Part shown: one piece after another, positions 17,440 through 26,781 of the stretch
Numbering within the stretch: the first letter of the stretch is position 1
How the letters are laid out: every line of letters starts with the position of its first letter
Source of the DNA: Bifidobacterium sp.
GTDB taxonomy: Bacteria > Actinomycetota > Actinomycetes > Actinomycetales > Bifidobacteriaceae
DNA length: 64,000 nt
Direction: 5' to 3'
NCBI RefSeq assembly: GCF_022647885.1
Contig: NZ_JALCLM010000001.1
Location: 930,001-994,000, forward strand
Made by a program: the position numbers and the translations under genes
Notes under the pieces: model-generated
Told to the model about the DNA's origin: nothing
Databases searched by the model: none
Seen by the model: the letters and a program-made list of their open reading frames with translations, nothing else

Positions 17440-18159
17440 ATGGCGAACTTTGGAGATGGAGAACCTGCTCAGACGGTGTTGATGCACATGCCGGTGGCGC
17501 AAGAATTGGCTATTGACATCATCGAGGGGCGTTGGATTGTTGGTGAGTCAATGACACTCGAACAGATTCAACAACGTTTCTCGATTTCTAGGACCGTTGC
17601 TAGGGAGGTAGCGAGACAACTCCAGTCCGTTGATGCTGTGCAGGTCAGAAAACGTCTGGGCATCGTAGCTCAACCAGTGGGCGATTGGGCCGCGTTAAAT
17701 CCACAAGTTGTCAATTGGAAACTTCACTCAAATCAGCGTAGAAAACAACTCATCTCTCTCACAGAGTTGAGGCTTGCGGTGGAACCTGCAGCTGCTGCAG
17801 GAGCCGCAGTGAATGCTCCTATAGAGGTGAAAGCCAAAGTGGCGGCATTGGCTGTAGAAATGAGAAAGACAGGGGAGCAAGGAAATTTGGAAGAATTCCA
17901 TAACTTCGATATCCAATTTCATTCACTCCTGCTCAAATATAGCGGCAACGAGTTATTTGCAGGACTTTCGGACATCGTTTCAACGATTCTTCGAGGAAGA
18001 GTTGAAATAGGAATGTATCCTCAACAACCTGCCCCCGAAGCTTTAGATGCCCACCAAGAAGTCGCTGACGGAGTACTGCACGGTGAGCCTGCAACAGCAC
18101 GAGAAGGTATGCGTCGTATAGTCGATGAGGTCGATGCTGCCGTATCAAATGATCTGTAA
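17440..18159 (+). CDS. GntR-family regulator (FadR subfamily), probable gluconate repressor
   Basis: The 239-residue protein has an N-terminal winged helix (about 15-75: LAIDIIEGRW...MTLEQIQQRFSISRTVAREVARQL) and an FCD ligand domain (about 95-225) with the metal/ligand residues in FDIQFHSLLL and DAHQEVADGVLHG. No ribosome site precedes ATG 17440; translation may be leaderless. It is divergent from the gluconate operon, with candidate operators between. The ligand is probably gluconate or 6-phosphogluconate (inference from context). Confidence 0.88.
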   Translation: MANFGDGEPAQTVLMHMPVAQELAIDIIEGRWIVGESMTLEQIQQRFSISRTVAREVARQLQSVDAVQVRKRLGIVAQPVGDWAALNPQVVNWKLHSNQRRKQLISLTELRLAVEPAAAAGAAVNAPIEVKAKVAALAVEMRKTGEQGNLEEFHNFDIQFHSLLLKYSGNELFAGLSDIVSTILRGRVEIGMYPQQPAPEALDAHQEVADGVLHGEPATAREGMRRIVDEVDAAVSNDL

Positions 18160-18580
18160 ATATGCTTGATCTGTAAATATGCTTTTGTGCAGCTACGCTT
18201 ATGTGTACTGTTCCTTGCCAGGTCGCTGCTCACGTAGCATTGCTTATCTCTGAGTTGCACCTCTGGTAATTGTGCTGTGTGACATCAGTATTTCTTTCTC
18301 TTTCTCCTACTTGGCTATGTGTCAAAACGCTGCCTTCGACACGTATTGCTTGATTGTCGCAACAATATGGTGCAGTGGGAGTGTTGAAAATCAACGGAGT
18401 GTCGAAGTTTTTACATAACGTAGTTAATGTATTAGCATAGTTAACACTTAGTAAAAAATAGGTTATGAAGCAATGGGTTCACAGCTGAACTGATTACTTC
18501 TGCTGTGGTCGAGGTTATATGCCGCAGTACCTTTCCTTCTGTGCACTCCAGCTCGAGGATGAGCCGGAAAGGAGTAGACG
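18160..18580. promoter_or_regulatory. Promoter region of the sugar-ABC operon
   Basis: This 421-bp gene-free stretch has GTTGAAAATCAAC, a 13-base palindrome (18383-18395), and a little further on two TAGTTAA words in an AT-rich segment (about 18420-18442) that could be promoter or operator parts. AAAGGAG before 18581 is the ribosome site. No regulator gene for the sugar operon is adjacent. Confidence 0.4.
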
Positions 18581-20131
18581 ATGAGCAGTAATGTCTCAAC
18601 ACACGACAACATCTTGGAAATGCAGAGCATCACGAAAGAATTTACCGGGGTGCGCGCACTTGGCAAGGTCACCTTGAAAGTGAAACGAGGTGAAGTCCAC
18701 GCTATTTGCGGAGAGAACGGCGCTGGAAAATCAACGCTGATGAAAGTGCTCTCTGGTGTATATCCTTATGGCACGTATTCAGGAGACATCGTATTTTCAG
18801 GCAAAGTTGCCAAGTTCCATTCGATAAAGGAATCAGAGAAATCAGGCATCGTCATTATTCACCAAGAATTGGCGTTAATCCCTGAACTCTCGATTGCGGA
18901 GAATATCTTCCTCGGGAATGAGCTAGTTACAGCTGGGCTTATTGACTGGAGCGGCACGCAAACTCGTACTAGCGATCTTCTCGCCCGCGTAGGGTTAGAT
19001 GCCGATCCTTCCACACCTATTAAAAATCTTGGTGTAGGTCAACAGCAGCTCGTGGAAATTGCTAAAGCCTTGTCAAAAAACGTGAGCCTATTGATTCTCG
19101 ATGAACCCACGTCTGCTCTGAATGAAGAGGACTCAGCAAATCTGCTGAATCTGATGCGTTCACTGCGCAGTAAAGGCATAACCTGCATCATGATCTCGCA
19201 CAAGCTCAATGAGATCGCTGAGATTTCCGACGCTATCACGGTGATTCGTGACGGTAAGACGGTAGGCGAGATTGCCGTTGAGAATGGTCATGTTGACGAA
19301 GACACCATTATTAAGGCCATGGTTGGTAGATCACTAGATAATCGCTATCCAACGCACGAGTCGAAGGTGGGGGACGTTATCTTCAAAGTCAGTGATTGGA
19401 CGGTTGAAGACCCAAACGTTCCCGGTCGTTTGCTCTGCGACCACATTAACTTTGAAATTCGTGCAGGTGAAATCGTGGGTTTTGCCGGTCTGATGGGCGC
19501 TGGTCGAACCGAAATGGCTCGTTCTCTTTTTGGCAAAAATTACGGCATATACAAAGGTGGTTCGGTCACCATTCGCGGGAAGCGCACAGTATTTAACTCG
19601 GTCAGTGAAGCTATTAAAAACGGTCTTGCATATGTGCCAGAAGATCGCAAGCTGCTGGGTCTGAATCTGCTCGATAGCATCGAAGAAACTACAGTTTCTG
19701 CAAATATGCGCAAAATTTTGACGCATAATCTCATTGACTTCTCCAAACAACGTACCGTCGCTGAACGATATCGCGAGAGCTTAAAAATTAAGGCTCATGC
19801 CGTCGACGTTGGGGTATCCACGTTGTCGGGAGGGAACCAGCAGAAAGTCGTGATTTCCAAGTGGATGTTCCCTGATCCTGATGTGTTGATTCTTGACGAG
19901 CCCACCCGAGGAATTGACGTTGGTGCAAAATACGAGATTTACAAACTCGTCCATCAGTTAGCAGACGAAGGCAAAGCCGTCATTTTCATATCTTCTGAGC
20001 TCCCAGAAATTCTGGGTATGACCGACAGAATCTACACCATTTGTGAGGGTCATATCTCTGGAGAAGTGCAGACCAAAGATGCTGATCAGGAATCTCTGAT
20101 GCGCATGATGACCACCACCCTTGCGGCTTAG
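18581..20131 (+). CDS. Monosaccharide ABC importer, tandem ATP-binding protein (MmsA/GguA/XylG type)
   Basis: The 516-residue protein has two nucleotide-binding domains, about 10-245 and 265-510. The first has Walker A GENGAGKST, a signature of the form LGVGQQQLVEIAKAL and Walker B LLILDEPTSAL. The second has the degenerate P-loop GLMGAGRTEMARS usual in this family, signature LSGGNQQKVVISKW and LILDEPTRGIDVGAK. It powers uptake of a monosaccharide by the permease and binding protein encoded downstream. The fructanase gene after the operon suggests fructose as the substrate, like the bifidobacterial Fru importer (inference). Confidence 0.93.
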   Translation: MSSNVSTHDNILEMQSITKEFTGVRALGKVTLKVKRGEVHAICGENGAGKSTLMKVLSGVYPYGTYSGDIVFSGKVAKFHSIKESEKSGIVIIHQELALIPELSIAENIFLGNELVTAGLIDWSGTQTRTSDLLARVGLDADPSTPIKNLGVGQQQLVEIAKALSKNVSLLILDEPTSALNEEDSANLLNLMRSLRSKGITCIMISHKLNEIAEISDAITVIRDGKTVGEIAVENGHVDEDTIIKAMVGRSLDNRYPTHESKVGDVIFKVSDWTVEDPNVPGRLLCDHINFEIRAGEIVGFAGLMGAGRTEMARSLFGKNYGIYKGGSVTIRGKRTVFNSVSEAIKNGLAYVPEDRKLLGLNLLDSIEETTVSANMRKILTHNLIDFSKQRTVAERYRESLKIKAHAVDVGVSTLSGGNQQKVVISKWMFPDPDVLILDEPTRGIDVGAKYEIYKLVHQLADEGKAVIFISSELPEILGMTDRIYTICEGHISGEVQTKDADQESLMRMMTTTLAA

Positions 20132-20215
20132 TCGCCCCCAAGATTCGCGTTCATTTTTCGGGGTATCAGTGCAATCTGCCCCAACCGATTTGTTGAAAGA
20201 GAGAGGTACCTTCGC

Positions 20216-21439
20216 ATGAAATATCTGAAACAGGTTCTCGGCAACGATTTGCGGCAAATACCTATGGTGTTGGCGCTGCTCGTATTACTGCTTGGCTTCC
20301 ATGTCATATCGGGAGGCAGAATGTTGACCTCATCGAATATGCAAAATCTCATATCAGGCAATGCCTACGTGTTAATTCTTGCGATAGGCATGCTGATGGT
20401 GATCGTTATTGGGCAAATTGATCTGTCAGTCGGTTCTGTTGCAGGATTCGTGGCCATGGTGGTGGCTATTTCCGCAAGAGACTTGCACTTGCCATGGTAT
20501 ATCGCAGTGCTTCTGGGCTTTGCCTTAGGGTTAGCTATTGGCGCGTGGCAAGGATTTTGGCTTTCGAAAATGGGGATTCCAGGCTTCATTTCAACACTTG
20601 CCGGAATGATGATTTTCCGCGGTGCAGTTATCTGGCTCTCAGGTTCGATTTCCGTCCCAGCACCTAAAGAACTTCAGTTTTTTGGCGCAGGCTATCTTCC
20701 CGAATGGGGTCCAGGCTGGACGAATATGAATAATTCGACTCTGCTTCTTGGGCTGATCGCTATAGCTTTTCTTGCTTGGTCACAAATCACCAAATATCAG
20801 CAGACCAAGAGCGAAGCAAATACTGCAACAATGCCTATGTGGCCAATGCTAGTCAGAGTTATCGGAGGAGGCGCTGCCATCGCCTATGTAACGTGGCTCT
20901 TTGGTTCAGGCCGCCCAGGAACATCCTTCCCTATACCAGGTTTAGTTCTTGTTGCTCTGATTGTGATTTACCACATAGTCACGGAACGCACGCGCTTTGG
21001 CCGTCATATCTATGCAGTCGGTGGTAACAAGCAGGCTGCAGCGCTTTCCGGAGTCAATGTGTCGAGAACTTATTTTGCTGCTATGGCGAATATGTCATTC
21101 CTTGCAGCTCTTGCCGGAGTGCTGTTTTTGGGGCGTGCGACTGCAGCAGGACCTGGTGATGGTACCAACTGGGAACTTGATGCCATTTCTGCAGTATTTA
21201 TCGGAGGCGCTGCAGTCTCAGGAGGTGTCGGCACCATTATGGCGACGATGGTCGGTGGTGTGTTGATTGCGGTGTTGAACTCTGGTCTCATGCTCATGGG
21301 TGTGGGAGCTGACAAAACACAGGTCATTAAAGGTTTGGTGCTGCTGCTGGCAGTGGCGATTGATGCGTTGAACAAGCAACAAGGACGACCATCAATCATC
21401 GGGAAAATCATGGAATCCTTCCAAAAAAAGGACAAGTGA
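20216..21439 (+). CDS. Monosaccharide ABC importer permease (MmsB/GguB/XylH type)
   Basis: A 407-residue membrane protein with about ten helices. The family signatures GQIDLSVGSVAGF near 65 and the coupling region ERTRFGRHIYAVGGNKQAAALSGVNV near 260 are present, and AVFIGGAAVSGGVGT near 330 is typical. It forms the channel with the tandem ATPase gene 84 bp upstream. A hairpin separates it from the binding-protein gene. Confidence 0.93.
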   Translation: MKYLKQVLGNDLRQIPMVLALLVLLLGFHVISGGRMLTSSNMQNLISGNAYVLILAIGMLMVIVIGQIDLSVGSVAGFVAMVVAISARDLHLPWYIAVLLGFALGLAIGAWQGFWLSKMGIPGFISTLAGMMIFRGAVIWLSGSISVPAPKELQFFGAGYLPEWGPGWTNMNNSTLLLGLIAIAFLAWSQITKYQQTKSEANTATMPMWPMLVRVIGGGAAIAYVTWLFGSGRPGTSFPIPGLVLVALIVIYHIVTERTRFGRHIYAVGGNKQAAALSGVNVSRTYFAAMANMSFLAALAGVLFLGRATAAGPGDGTNWELDAISAVFIGGAAVSGGVGTIMATMVGGVLIAVLNSGLMLMGVGADKTQVIKGLVLLLAVAIDALNKQQGRPSIIGKIMESFQKKDK

Positions 21440-21452
21440 CCACAGCAGAACG

Positions 21453-21488
21453 TTGTATTGCCTCCTCAATGACGAGGCAGCAATACAA
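21453..21488 (+). promoter_or_regulatory. Intercistronic hairpin before the binding-protein gene
   Basis: TTGTATTGC (21453-21461) pairs with GCAATACAA (21480-21488), with CTC/GAG extending the stem inside. There is no T run. Such hairpins between permease and binding-protein genes often stabilise or end part of the message so that binding protein is made in excess; that role is inferred. Confidence 0.5.
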
Positions 21489-21526
21489 AGCACAAAGCAA
21501 CAGCAGTAGAACAGAAAGGAAGACAG

Positions 21527-22615
21527 ATGAAGGTTAAGAAAGTAGTTACAGCAATTGCAGCGATTGTAGCAGTAGGCACTCTGGCAGCTTGCGGAGGTAG
21601 CAGCAGGTCAGATAGCGGAACTGTCTCGGGAGAAAAGGGTTTCGCTGCTGATGCAACGATCGGTGTTTCGTTGCCGTGGCTTGGCACACAGAATTGGAAA
21701 GAAGCTGAAACCATGTTCAACGATCAGCTGACTGCCGCTGGTTTTAAGCCCCTCATTCAAGCTGCAGACCAAAAGGTACCTCAGCAGCAGCAACAAATCG
21801 AGGCAATGATTGAGCAAGGAGCTAAGGTAATTGTCGTTGGTCCTATTGATGGTACCCAACTCGGTTCTGTGCTCAGCAAAGCTAAAGAAGCTGGTGTTGC
21901 GGTTATTGGGTATGACCGGCTTATTGAAAATACTGATGCTGTGGATGCCGTTGTACAGTTTGGTTCTATCAAAACTGGCGAATTGCAAGCAGAGTCGCTC
22001 CTTGAAGGTCTGAAGGCTAAGAAGGGCGATGGTCCTTACAATATTGAGCTCTTCGGCGGTGGACCGGCTGATCCGAATGCTCCGAACTTCTTCAAGGGTG
22101 CCATGTCCGTACTGCAGCCAAAGATTGACGACGGTACGCTGACCGTGGTTTCCGGTCAGACTGAGTTCACGCAGGTCGCTACTCCCGACTGGGATAACAG
22201 TAAGGCGCAGCAGCGCATGGATTCTCTGCTCTCGGGCAACTACTCCGACAAGAAAATCGACGGCGTGCTCTCGCCGAACGACGGCATCGCACGAGCCATC
22301 GTGACCGCTTGCGAGCAGGCTGGTCAGGATATTCCCGTGGTCACCGGTCTGGATGCCGAGAACGAATCGGTGACGTGGATATGGGAAGGCAAGCAATGGT
22401 CAACCGTTGCCAAGCCGACCGATGCCCTGGTCGCCAAGAGCGTCGAACTCATTCAGGCATTGCAGGCAGGCAAGGATTTGCCGACCGCCGACGACACAGC
22501 CGACAACGGTTCCATCGATGTGCCGCTCTACGAGCTTTCGCCGGTTGTGGTAACCAAAGACAATGCCAAGGAAGTCTTTGCTGACGATGCCGACCGTTTG
22601 GCATTGCTGAAGTAG
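21527..22615 (+). CDS. Monosaccharide-binding lipoprotein (ChvE-like), composition-mosaic gene
   Basis: The 362-residue lipoprotein has a signal peptide ending in the lipobox LAAC-GG (Cys22). The periplasmic-binding fold follows, with VSLPWLGTQNW, QVEAMIEQGAKVIVVGPIDG-type strands, VIGYDRLIENT and SPNDGIARAIVTAC, as in ChvE/multiple-monosaccharide binders. It delivers sugar to the permease encoded upstream. Base use changes inside the gene: hand counts give about 43-48% GC for 21841-22020 and about 53-70% for the 60-base blocks sampled from 22021 on. This points to a recombination join near 22020, and the GC-rich sequence continues into the fructanase. Confidence 0.93.
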   Translation: MKVKKVVTAIAAIVAVGTLAACGGSSRSDSGTVSGEKGFAADATIGVSLPWLGTQNWKEAETMFNDQLTAAGFKPLIQAADQKVPQQQQQIEAMIEQGAKVIVVGPIDGTQLGSVLSKAKEAGVAVIGYDRLIENTDAVDAVVQFGSIKTGELQAESLLEGLKAKKGDGPYNIELFGGGPADPNAPNFFKGAMSVLQPKIDDGTLTVVSGQTEFTQVATPDWDNSKAQQRMDSLLSGNYSDKKIDGVLSPNDGIARAIVTACEQAGQDIPVVTGLDAENESVTWIWEGKQWSTVAKPTDALVAKSVELIQALQAGKDLPTADDTADNGSIDVPLYELSPVVVTKDNAKEVFADDADRLALLK

Positions 22616-22704
22616 GGGTTGTCAGTTGGCAGCAACTATCTGCATCAAACGGTGATTGAAATATGGACGTGGTCTCGTCCGTATGCAGCAGTGTTGTAAC
22701 AACA

Positions 22705-22741
22705 AGCCGGAATATGTATCACAGGTATGTATTCCGGCTTT
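22705..22741 (+). terminator. Terminator after the sugar-ABC operon
   Basis: AGCCGGAATA (22705-22714) pairs exactly with TATTCCGGCT (22730-22739), followed by a short T run. It would separate the importer from the fructanase gene, which is therefore likely to have its own promoter or rely on read-through. Confidence 0.75.
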
Positions 22742-22846
22742 CCCCTCCCATCAGGCCACGATGAAGTCGATGGCCTGGCAATCCTCCTCGAGCTTACTTG
22801 CTATTCAACGATGAACAACATCAGTGGTATCGGAAGGAACAACAGA

Positions 22847-25800
22847 ATGAAACGCTTCATGACATCTGCGATGGCGGGTGTTGCGGCTTTATGCATTTCA
22901 GCCGGATTCGTGGGCACTGCAACGGCGCAGACGGCCACGGACTTTACTGAGCGACCGAGCGGCAGTTTAATGACCGCAAGCAACAACGAGATCTCCGTTC
23001 CTAAGCAGAACGGTGATCACTTCATAACATGGAATGAAAGTCCATCGGATGCCAAAGCTTTCGTCTACGAGGCTGATGTAGTACTTCGAGATGAAGGCAG
23101 TCGCAGTGCTGCACTGCTATTCGGCGTGCAGAATGCCAGTGACCCGGGGAGTGGCACATGGTATGCAGCGAATTTCGATAAGGACGCCGAATCCAACAAA
23201 TCCCGTGTATTCCGAGTGTCTCCCGAACAGGCACTTCAGGAGTGGGTCGTGCCGGGCGGTGATTGGTCCGCTTTGAATTTCGATGGCTCCGTGCACCTTC
23301 GTCTGCAGGTCAGCGAAAACGGCAAGTTCAACTACGCCATTAGTAACACCGGAGCCGAATTGGGTAACGGATATCAGGTCTCGGGCGATCTTACTGCCAA
23401 CGGCAGCTCTTGGAATGGCGGCACTCTGGGTCTGCTGACTTGGGAGTCGGGTGCCGTATTTAGCAATGTCGAATACCGTGCACTGTCTGGCTCCGGTACG
23501 CATTCGCCAGAAGGCTCCAACGGCACCGGACTCGGTGATTTCACTTACAGTAGCGGATATTGGGAATACGCGGAAAACGGTATTCGGGGCATCTCCAATC
23601 TCGAAGGCACTGGTCTGCATGATTCCTTCCTGTATTCGGATACGGACACCTTCACCGATGGTGTGTACAGCTCGACCGTGACTTTCAACCAACCTCGCGG
23701 TGCGGCAACGATGGTGTTTCGTGCAGCTGGGGGAGTGACTGACTCCTGTTCGAGCGGGAATTGTTCCTACGCCGCCAATATCAATTACGACAGCGGTAAG
23801 GCTCGCTTGTTCAAATTCGAGAACGGCAACGCCATTGATTTGCAAACCGAACTGGATGTTGAAAGAAAGCCCAGCTACACCATCGCTGTGCATACCATCG
23901 GCAAACACGTCGTGGTGTACATCGATGGAGTGTTGGCCTTCAATACGGCCGACTATCTGCTTCGCGGTGTGGAACATGCGGCGGATGCCGGTGTGGGGAT
24001 GACTATTCTCGGTCAGAATGACGCGTATTTGGAAGGCAAGATAGGACTGCTGACCTTCAACGGTGATGTCAGCTACTCCAACTTGACGTATCAAGCTATT
24101 ACCGAGCAAAATTCACCGCAGTTGAGCGGGCTGGGTGTCGCTGCGAATGGTTCTGGCACTGCCGAAGCGCCCACTCCTTTTGACGACAACCAGTACGTCT
24201 ACATTCAATATGTCAGTGCCGACACGAGCAATATCGATATATCTGCTCCGGTGAAGAATGCCGCTACCTCGGTGACGGTCAGAAATGCGGGCGGAGAGCC
24301 GGTCGAGCTCACGAATCTTCCTCTTGCCGTTGGCAAGAACGTTTTCACCATCGAAACAGACAATAACGGTGCCAAACTCGTGTATCGCCTGATGATTCAC
24401 AGGTATGACCCGAACGTCGACTACTACGATGAGACCTACCGCAGCCAATACCATTACTCCGTCAAGGAGGGCTGGGCGAACGACCCCAACGGTATGGTCT
24501 ACTTCAACGGCGAGTACCACCTCTTCTACCAGTTCTATAACGACACGGTCTGGGGCCCGATGCACTGGGCGCACTCGGTGAGCACCGACCTGATTCATTG
24601 GGAGGACCAGCCCATCACCTTCTATCCTGATGAGTACGGGGCGATGTTTTCCGGTAGTGCCGTCGTGGATGCAGGCAATGCTTCCGGACTGTGCGGCGAT
24701 GGCTATACACAAGACTGTCTGGTGGCCATCATCACCACGGATGGCAACGGGCAGCGCGTCATGGTGGCGTCCAGCAAAGATGGCGATACATGGACCAAGC
24801 ACGAGGGCATCGTCAAGGATTGGTCCGAGGACGGCCTGAACAGCAAGGATTTCCGTGATCCCAAGGTCTTCCGTTATCAGGGCACCTGGTTCATGGTGAT
24901 TGCCGGCGGGCCACTGCGTATCTATTCATCAACAAATCTTGTCGATTGGCAGCCCGAGACGCTGTACGGCGATTTGCATACCGAATGCCCTGATTTGTTC
25001 ATGCTGCCCTTCAACGATGGTGATACCACGGTGTACAAGTGGGTGCTCAGTCGTGGTGGGCGTACCTACAAAATCGGTGATTTCAAGCAGGTCGAAGGCA
25101 AGTGGGCATTTGTTCCAGACTCGCAATATGCCGACAACGATGCCAACGGGGTGATGAATCTTGCCCGCGACGCCTATGCGGCACAGACCTATTACCAAGG
25201 TGAATTCGTCGAAAGCGAAGCCAATCCAGAGGTCATCGCCATCCAATGGATGAACACTTGGGAGGACTACTGCAATAAGGTAGCGCAGGCTTTGGTGAAC
25301 TCAGGCCAGCACTTCAACGGCAGTTTTGATCTACAACTCAAGATGGGTTTGACTAAGGATGCAAGCGGCAAGTATCTGCTCACCAGCACGCCGCTTGACG
25401 CTTATCAGGAGCTCCGCATGGGAGTTCATGCCAAATCAGGCCAATACAGGGTTGTTCCTGGCGGAGCGAACGTCATGGCAGGATTCACGGGCAATCAGTA
25501 CGAAATGACTGTGAAACTCACCCCACAAGCAGGAGCCACCGAGGCGGGTGTCGTCGTATTGATGAGTGACGACTTCAACAACGGCACCTCGATTACCTAC
25601 AACTGGTCAACGAAAACGCTTGCGGTAAATCGTGAGAATGCGCATGCCATGTACGTTTCGGACAATTTCCAGGATTATGCGCAGCAAGTATCCGTGAAGC
25701 CTGCGGAGGATGGAAGAGTTACTCTGCATATCTTCGTGGACCGTTCATCAGTCGAGGTTTTTGCTGATGATTACACGATGGCTGCTTCCGTCCAGGTATT

Positions 25801-26662
25801 GCCGGACGAGTCATGGCAAGGTCTGAACATCTGGGCGGCAAACGGGAACGTAGAGGCAGATGTGAACATCTACCCCCTGCAAGGTATCTGGGCGGACAAT
25901 CAGCTCCCCGAGGCTACGGTGTCTTCCATGGCGGTCACTTCGCAGCCGACAAAAACCATCTACCAGAACACCGATACCGAGATTGATGCAACAGGTCTTG
26001 AAGTCACGGCGGAATTGTCGAACGGGACCCAGCGCGTATTGCAAGCTTCGGAGTATGATTTCGACTTCGATTTCAGCTCGCCTGGAACGAGGGATGTGAC
26101 CGTGAAATTGAAAGCGGACGGAAGTGTCACCACGGCATTTCAAGTTACCGTCGAAGCAGTCAAACCTGAACCTGAGCCAAGTGATTCGCCGGTGAAGTCC
26201 ATCGCAATAACCACGCTGCCAACGAAACGTAGTTATGCGCAGGGAATGCTTGCTCTCGACACGACGGGTCTGGCAGTAACCGCGACTTTGGAGGATGACA
26301 GCACTCGTGTGCTGAAAGCCTCGGAGTATCAGATTATCGGTTTCAGCGCTGCCACTGCTGGTACAAAGCCTTTGACGATATCGCTTCTTGGATCGAAGAA
26401 GGCTATTACCACTCGTTTCAGTGTGGTGATTAGCAATGCAGTGGATGGTGCACCAGTGAGCAAAACGCAGCTGAATACCATGATTACTTTGGCGAAAAAA
26501 GCCAAACAGGCAAAGTTCACTGCAGCTACATGGGATCCGATGAATGCCTTGCTCACGGCTGCGAACGGTGTTAAATCGAACGGTCTAGCAACACAAGATG
26601 CGGTTGATCTGGCTTACTGCGATCTGATGGATGCCTACAACGCTCTGGTAATTCGTTTGTAG
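22847..26662 (+). CDS. Large secreted GH32 fructanase with lectin-like, Ig-like and FIVAR domains
   Basis: ATG 22847 follows AAGGA by eight bases; 1271 residues. Order: signal peptide (about 1-28), two similar concanavalin-like repeats (about 30-215 and 225-425, each with a LLTxxGxVxxSNxxYxA ending), a cadherin-like sandwich (about 430-520), the GH32 five-blade catalytic domain with nucleophile Asp546 in WANDPNG, Asp671 in FRDPK and acid/base Glu713 in TECPD, the GH32 C-terminal sandwich, two Ig-like repeats (about 1025-1195) and a FIVAR module (about 1205-1271). It hydrolyses levan or inulin-type fructans outside the cell; the exact linkage is not readable. There is no LPXTG, so attachment would be through FIVAR or Ig domains. 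GC is clearly above the flanks, suggesting transfer. Confidence 0.93.
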   Translation: MKRFMTSAMAGVAALCISAGFVGTATAQTATDFTERPSGSLMTASNNEISVPKQNGDHFITWNESPSDAKAFVYEADVVLRDEGSRSAALLFGVQNASDPGSGTWYAANFDKDAESNKSRVFRVSPEQALQEWVVPGGDWSALNFDGSVHLRLQVSENGKFNYAISNTGAELGNGYQVSGDLTANGSSWNGGTLGLLTWESGAVFSNVEYRALSGSGTHSPEGSNGTGLGDFTYSSGYWEYAENGIRGISNLEGTGLHDSFLYSDTDTFTDGVYSSTVTFNQPRGAATMVFRAAGGVTDSCSSGNCSYAANINYDSGKARLFKFENGNAIDLQTELDVERKPSYTIAVHTIGKHVVVYIDGVLAFNTADYLLRGVEHAADAGVGMTILGQNDAYLEGKIGLLTFNGDVSYSNLTYQAITEQNSPQLSGLGVAANGSGTAEAPTPFDDNQYVYIQYVSADTSNIDISAPVKNAATSVTVRNAGGEPVELTNLPLAVGKNVFTIETDNNGAKLVYRLMIHRYDPNVDYYDETYRSQYHYSVKEGWANDPNGMVYFNGEYHLFYQFYNDTVWGPMHWAHSVSTDLIHWEDQPITFYPDEYGAMFSGSAVVDAGNASGLCGDGYTQDCLVAIITTDGNGQRVMVASSKDGDTWTKHEGIVKDWSEDGLNSKDFRDPKVFRYQGTWFMVIAGGPLRIYSSTNLVDWQPETLYGDLHTECPDLFMLPFNDGDTTVYKWVLSRGGRTYKIGDFKQVEGKWAFVPDSQYADNDANGVMNLARDAYAAQTYYQGEFVESEANPEVIAIQWMNTWEDYCNKVAQALVNSGQHFNGSFDLQLKMGLTKDASGKYLLTSTPLDAYQELRMGVHAKSGQYRVVPGGANVMAGFTGNQYEMTVKLTPQAGATEAGVVVLMSDDFNNGTSITYNWSTKTLAVNRENAHAMYVSDNFQDYAQQVSVKPAEDGRVTLHIFVDRSSVEVFADDYTMAASVQVLPDESWQGLNIWAANGNVEADVNIYPLQGIWADNQLPEATVSSMAVTSQPTKTIYQNTDTEIDATGLEVTAELSNGTQRVLQASEYDFDFDFSSPGTRDVTVKLKADGSVTTAFQVTVEAVKPEPEPSDSPVKSIAITTLPTKRSYAQGMLALDTTGLAVTATLEDDSTRVLKASEYQIIGFSAATAGTKPLTISLLGSKKAITTRFSVVISNAVDGAPVSKTQLNTMITLAKKAKQAKFTAATWDPMNALLTAANGVKSNGLATQDAVDLAYCDLMDAYNALVIRL

Positions 26663-26781
26663 TGTCCTGTTGCGTTCGGTTACTTTGCCGCATGATTTGC
26701 GGAGTATCTCACGCTTGGTGAATGATGCGGCAAAACCAATGTTTCGATAACGCCAAACCGAGCAGATTGGAGGTACATACG

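Noticed and set aside
14266-18159. Complete Entner-Doudoroff or oxidative pentose route
   Set aside because: Only gluconate uptake, phosphorylation and 6-phosphogluconate oxidation are encoded; edd, eda and zwf are not in the window.
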